Shown here: piece after piece, positions 61,615 to 64,000 of the stretch
Numbering within the stretch: position 1 is the first letter of the stretch
Layout of the letters: each line of letters starts with the position of its first letter
From: an uncultured Lachnospiraceae bacterium
GTDB lineage: Bacteria > Bacillota > Clostridia > Lachnospirales > Lachnospiraceae
Assembly: GCA_910588965.1 (NCBI GenBank)
Contig: CAJUSO010000005.1
Span: 1-64,000, forward strand
DNA: 64,000 nt
Direction of reading: 5' to 3'
Translations under genes and position numbers: made by a program
The notes under the pieces: generated by a model
The model's input: only the letters and a program-made list of their open reading frames with translations
Databases searched by the model: none
Told to the model about the DNA's origin: nothing

Positions 61615-62895
61615 ATGTTAAGCTATGATATTGTCATTATAGGAGGCGGCCCGGCAGGCCTTGCGGCGGCCTTGTCTGCCCAGAAAAGGGGTGCAGGATC
61701 CATCCTGGTGCTGGAACGTGACAAGGAACTGGGCGGCATCCTGAACCAGTGTATCCACAATGGGTTTGGCCTCCATACCTTCCAGGAGGAACTGACTGGC
61801 CCGGAATATGCCTGGAGGTTTATCCTGCAAGTACAAGAAGCTGGGATTGCTTACAAGTTAAATACCATGGCCGTGGATATCAGGAGAAATAAGGTAGTGG
61901 TAGCCATGAACCGGGAAGACGGCATATTTGAAATCCAGGCAAAGGCCGTCATCCTGGCAATGGGGTGCAGGGAGCGTCCCAGGGGGGCGCTGAATATCCC
62001 AGGATACCGCCCAGCCGGTATATATTCTGCAGGGACGGCGCAGCGCCTGGTCAATATGGACGGCCTGCTGCCGGGGCGTGAGGCAGTCATCTTGGGCTCT
62101 GGTGATATCGGCCTGATTATGGCCAGGAGGCTGGCGTTGGAAGGCGCTAAGGTAAAGCTGGTGGCAGAGCTGCTGCCCTATTCCGGCGGCTTAAAGCGGA
62201 ATATCGTCCAGTGCCTGGACGATTTTGGCATACCGCTGAAATTAAGCCATACCGTCGTGGAAATCAGAGGTAAGGAACGTGTAGAGGGGGTTGTGGTTGC
62301 CCAGGTGGACGCAAACCACAGGCCAATCCCAGGGACAGAGGAATATTATACCTGCGACACCCTGCTCCTTTCCTGTGGATTGATCCCGGAAAATGAACTG
62401 TCCAGGAGGATGGGTGTGGAGATAAGCCCAGCCACCGCAGGCCCATGGGTCAATGAATGCTTAGAGACAAGCGTGGCGGGCGTATTCGCCTGCGGCAATG
62501 TGCTCCATGTGCACGATTTGGTGGACTTTGTGTCAGAAGAGGCGGCAGCGGCAGGCAGGCATGCCGCTGAATATGTGTTAGGCGGTGCAGGGGCTTTGCC
62601 GCCCGCGCATGCGGATGTCCCTATCCAGCCAGGCCAAGGCGTGCGCTATACCGTGCCGCGGGTAATGAATCCGGCCAGGATGGATGGGGAACATAAGGTG
62701 CGTTTCCGGGTAGGCGGCGTATACAAAGGCTGTTATATCTCCGTATACCTGAACCATGACCGCATCATCCACAGAAAGCGCCCAGTCATGGCTCCCGGGG
62801 AGATGGAAGAGGTACTCCTAAAGAAAGAGCAGCTCCTTGCTTTCCCAGATTTATCCCAGATTACAGTAAAAATAGAAGGGCAAGAACCGGCATAG
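61615..62895 (+). CDS. NAD(P)/FAD-dependent oxidoreductase, GlpB-like partner
   Basis: This is a 426-aa protein. It begins MLSYDIVIIGGGPAGLAAAL with the FAD motif. GGILNQCIHNGFGLHTF carries a conserved cysteine. A second dinucleotide motif VILGSGDIGLIMARRLALEG lies near 159-178, and GVFACGNVLHVHDLVDFVSE near the end. Gene order kinase-GlpA-this-DUF1667 is widespread in Clostridia, where it passes electrons from glycerol-3-phosphate oxidation to NAD or another carrier. The exact electron acceptor is not visible. Confidence 0.88.
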   Translation: MLSYDIVIIGGGPAGLAAALSAQKRGAGSILVLERDKELGGILNQCIHNGFGLHTFQEELTGPEYAWRFILQVQEAGIAYKLNTMAVDIRRNKVVVAMNREDGIFEIQAKAVILAMGCRERPRGALNIPGYRPAGIYSAGTAQRLVNMDGLLPGREAVILGSGDIGLIMARRLALEGAKVKLVAELLPYSGGLKRNIVQCLDDFGIPLKLSHTVVEIRGKERVEGVVVAQVDANHRPIPGTEEYYTCDTLLLSCGLIPENELSRRMGVEISPATAGPWVNECLETSVAGVFACGNVLHVHDLVDFVSEEAAAAGRHAAEYVLGGAGALPPAHADVPIQPGQGVRYTVPRVMNPARMDGEHKVRFRVGGVYKGCYISVYLNHDRIIHRKRPVMAPGEMEEVLLKKEQLLAFPDLSQITVKIEGQEPA

Positions 62896-62920
62896 AGGGA
62901 AGGGAGGCAAAGCAGGACAT

Positions 62921-63280
62921 ATGGACACAAGAGAGATAATCTGTATCGGCTGCCCTTTAGGCTGCCCCATCCAAGTGGGGTTAGAAAACGGGCAGGTAAC
63001 AGGCGTTACAGGGAATACCTGTAAGCGCGGGGAGGAGTACGCCAGGAAGGAGGCCACATGCCCTACCCGTATTGTTACTACGACGGTACCCGTAGAGGGC
63101 GGACGCCTTGCGGCTGTATCCGTGAAAACGGAACGGGATGTGCCCAAAGAGAAGGTATTTGATATCATAAAATCCCTAAAAGGCGTAAAAGTGCAGGCGC
63201 CAATCCGTATCGGCGATGTAGTTGCCAGCAACGCGGCAGGTACAGGAGTGGACATCATCGCCACGAAAAATGTGACGTAA
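62921..63280 (+). CDS. DUF1667 protein (GlpC-like small partner)
   Basis: This is a 119-aa protein. CIGCPLGCPIQVGLENGQV, then GNTCKRGEEYARKEATCPTR, give the family's conserved cysteines, a possible metal or Fe-S site. DUF1667 genes follow the two flavoproteins in Clostridial glp operons. It is predicted to be an electron-transfer or assembly subunit. 25 nt from the previous gene. Confidence 0.9.
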   Translation: MDTREIICIGCPLGCPIQVGLENGQVTGVTGNTCKRGEEYARKEATCPTRIVTTTVPVEGGRLAAVSVKTERDVPKEKVFDIIKSLKGVKVQAPIRIGDVVASNAAGTGVDIIATKNVT

Positions 63281-63363
63281 AATCCCAGCAGGCGGTGCAG
63301 CCATAAGAATCACAAAACACCCCCTTCTTGCATAAAATAAGATATATGCAAAGGGGGACATTT

Positions 63364-63609
63364 ATGCGCTTTTGTGAATTAAGAGAAAAAGAAGTCGTCA
63401 ATATCTGCAACGGCAAATGCCTAGGATTTATTGTAGACCTAGACATTGATACCAACCAGGGCAAAATCCTTGCCCTGATCATTCCAGGCTGCGGTAAAAT
63501 GTGGAGCATGTTCGGCAGGGGGAGCGAAATAATCATCCCATGGTGCCAGGTCGTAAAGATTGGCAGGGATATTATCCTGGTAGAGATTCCGGAACCCAAG
63601 CCGAAATAA
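63364..63609 (+). CDS. YlmC/YmxH family PRC-barrel protein
   Basis: This is an 81-aa protein. ATG 63364 after AAAGGGGGACATTT is preferred over an upstream in-frame ATG. RFCELREKEVVNICNGKCLG, then VKIGRDIILVEIP, is the family pattern. Members are linked to sporulation in Clostridia and Bacilli. The molecular role is unknown. Confidence 0.88.
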   Translation: MRFCELREKEVVNICNGKCLGFIVDLDIDTNQGKILALIIPGCGKMWSMFGRGSEIIIPWCQVVKIGRDIILVEIPEPKPK

Positions 63610-63611
63610 TG

Positions 63612-63720
63612 TTGACAAGGCAAAAAAAGAAAGCTATACTAAAGAAAATATGACGGCATGCAGGCCATAAAGCGGCTATCCCTTTGGATGGGACGCGCCC
63701 CGATAGCTCCGATGGCTTGC
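63612..63720 (+). promoter_or_regulatory. nrdR promoter and folded leader
   Basis: TTGACA 63612-63617 and TATACT 63635-63640 are 17 bp apart. In the following leader, GCAGGCCAT (63660-63668) pairs with ATGGCTTGC (63712-63720) and GCTATC (63675-63680) with GATAGC (63702-63707), forming one coaxial hairpin with a GC-rich tip. No known riboswitch class was recognised. Confidence 0.7.
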
Positions 63721-63769
63721 AGCTGGCAGACGACGTTATCAGCGATTCTATACGCAGGAGGAAAAGCCC

Positions 63770-64000
63770 ATGAGATGCCCATTTTGCAGCAGCGACAATA
63801 CCAGGGTCATTGACTCAAGGCCGGCCGAGGATAATTTTGCAATCCGCAGGCGCAGGCTTTGCGACGGTTGTGACAAGCGTTTTACCACTTATGAGAAGGT
63901 GGAGTCCATTCCCTTGATTGTCATAAAGAAAGATAATAACCGGGAACGTTATGAGCGGTCAAAGGTGGAGGCAGGGATCTTGCGGGCTTGCCATAAGCGC
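63770..64000 (+). CDS. nrdR: Ribonucleotide reductase repressor NrdR, N-terminal part
   Basis: The gene runs off the right edge (77 codons visible of about 150). MRCPFCSSDNTRVIDSRPAE and IRRRRLCDGCDKRFTTYEKV form the zinc ribbon (CPFC, CDGC), followed by the start of the ATP-cone (IPLIVIKKDNNRERYERSKV). NrdR binds NrdR boxes before nrd genes and responds to ATP/dATP. GCAGGAGGAAAAGCCC precedes the ATG. Confidence 0.96.
   Translation, partial: MRCPFCSSDNTRVIDSRPAEDNFAIRRRRLCDGCDKRFTTYEKVESIPLIVIKKDNNRERYERSKVEAGILRACHKR

Overview
The window looks like chromosome from an anaerobic gut Firmicute, most likely a Lachnospiraceae. Grounds: strong AGGAGG-type ribosome sites, a YceD-rpmF pair, a glpK-glpA/glpB-DUF1667 glycerol cluster, a YlmC/YmxH-type sporulation protein and nrdR. 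The organism is inferred from gene content only. About 52 kb is a nearly complete temperate phage with a contractile tail. Its structural genes follow the order of the Bacillus PBSX (xkd) and skin (yqb) elements.

Layout. 1-2.5 kb: two stacked immunity-type regions (a divergent repressor at the left edge, a second one at 1007-1234, each with its own operators), separated by a 392-bp direct repeat. 2.5-20.9 kb: early genes. These are an annealing-type recombination protein, a single-chain SbcD-SbcC (Mre11-Rad50) nuclease, an initiator with a 12-bp repeat array that may be the origin, a DnaC-type loader, a PcfK/AcrIIA9-type and PcfJ-type pair, RecU, a phage sliding clamp, an adenine methylase, a VRR-NUC nuclease and a DUF1492/ArpU-like late regulator. 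21-51.3 kb: terminase, portal, MuF head protein, prohead protease/scaffold, capsid, connectors, sheath, tube, frameshifting tail chaperone, tape measure, hub, baseplate, tail fibre, glycosyltransferase, holin and amidase. The left end of the phage, presumably with integrase and the intact tRNA, lies outside the window.

Most notable points. The MuF head protein carries an AT-rich C-terminal effector-like domain (candidate His/Cys dyad) followed 2 nt later by a candidate immunity gene, which is the layout of MuF polymorphic toxins of temperate phages. Right after it is a regulatory cassette with its own promoter, operators, ribbon-helix-helix regulator, antisense RNA candidate and antirepressor. 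The tail chaperone gene ends in a textbook A-AAA-AAC -1 frameshift site. Downstream of the tail fibre is a GT92-like glycosyltransferase fused to a fibre-associated N-terminus. A holin-like type I toxin with a convergent antisense RNA lies beside the right end of the phage.

Right flank. A 47-nt 3' fragment of tRNA-Lys(UUU) at 52044-52090 marks the right attachment site. Decayed transposon DNA follows (a frameshifted TnpV-like gene and an excisionase-like remnant), then a response regulator-ABC ATPase-permease-histidine kinase cluster of the peptide-antibiotic resistance type with phased TTTAC repeats before the ABC genes. From 57 kb the sequence is ordinary chromosome: yceD-rpmF, a DUF624 membrane protein, glpK and its dehydrogenase genes, a YlmC/YmxH-like gene and the start of nrdR.
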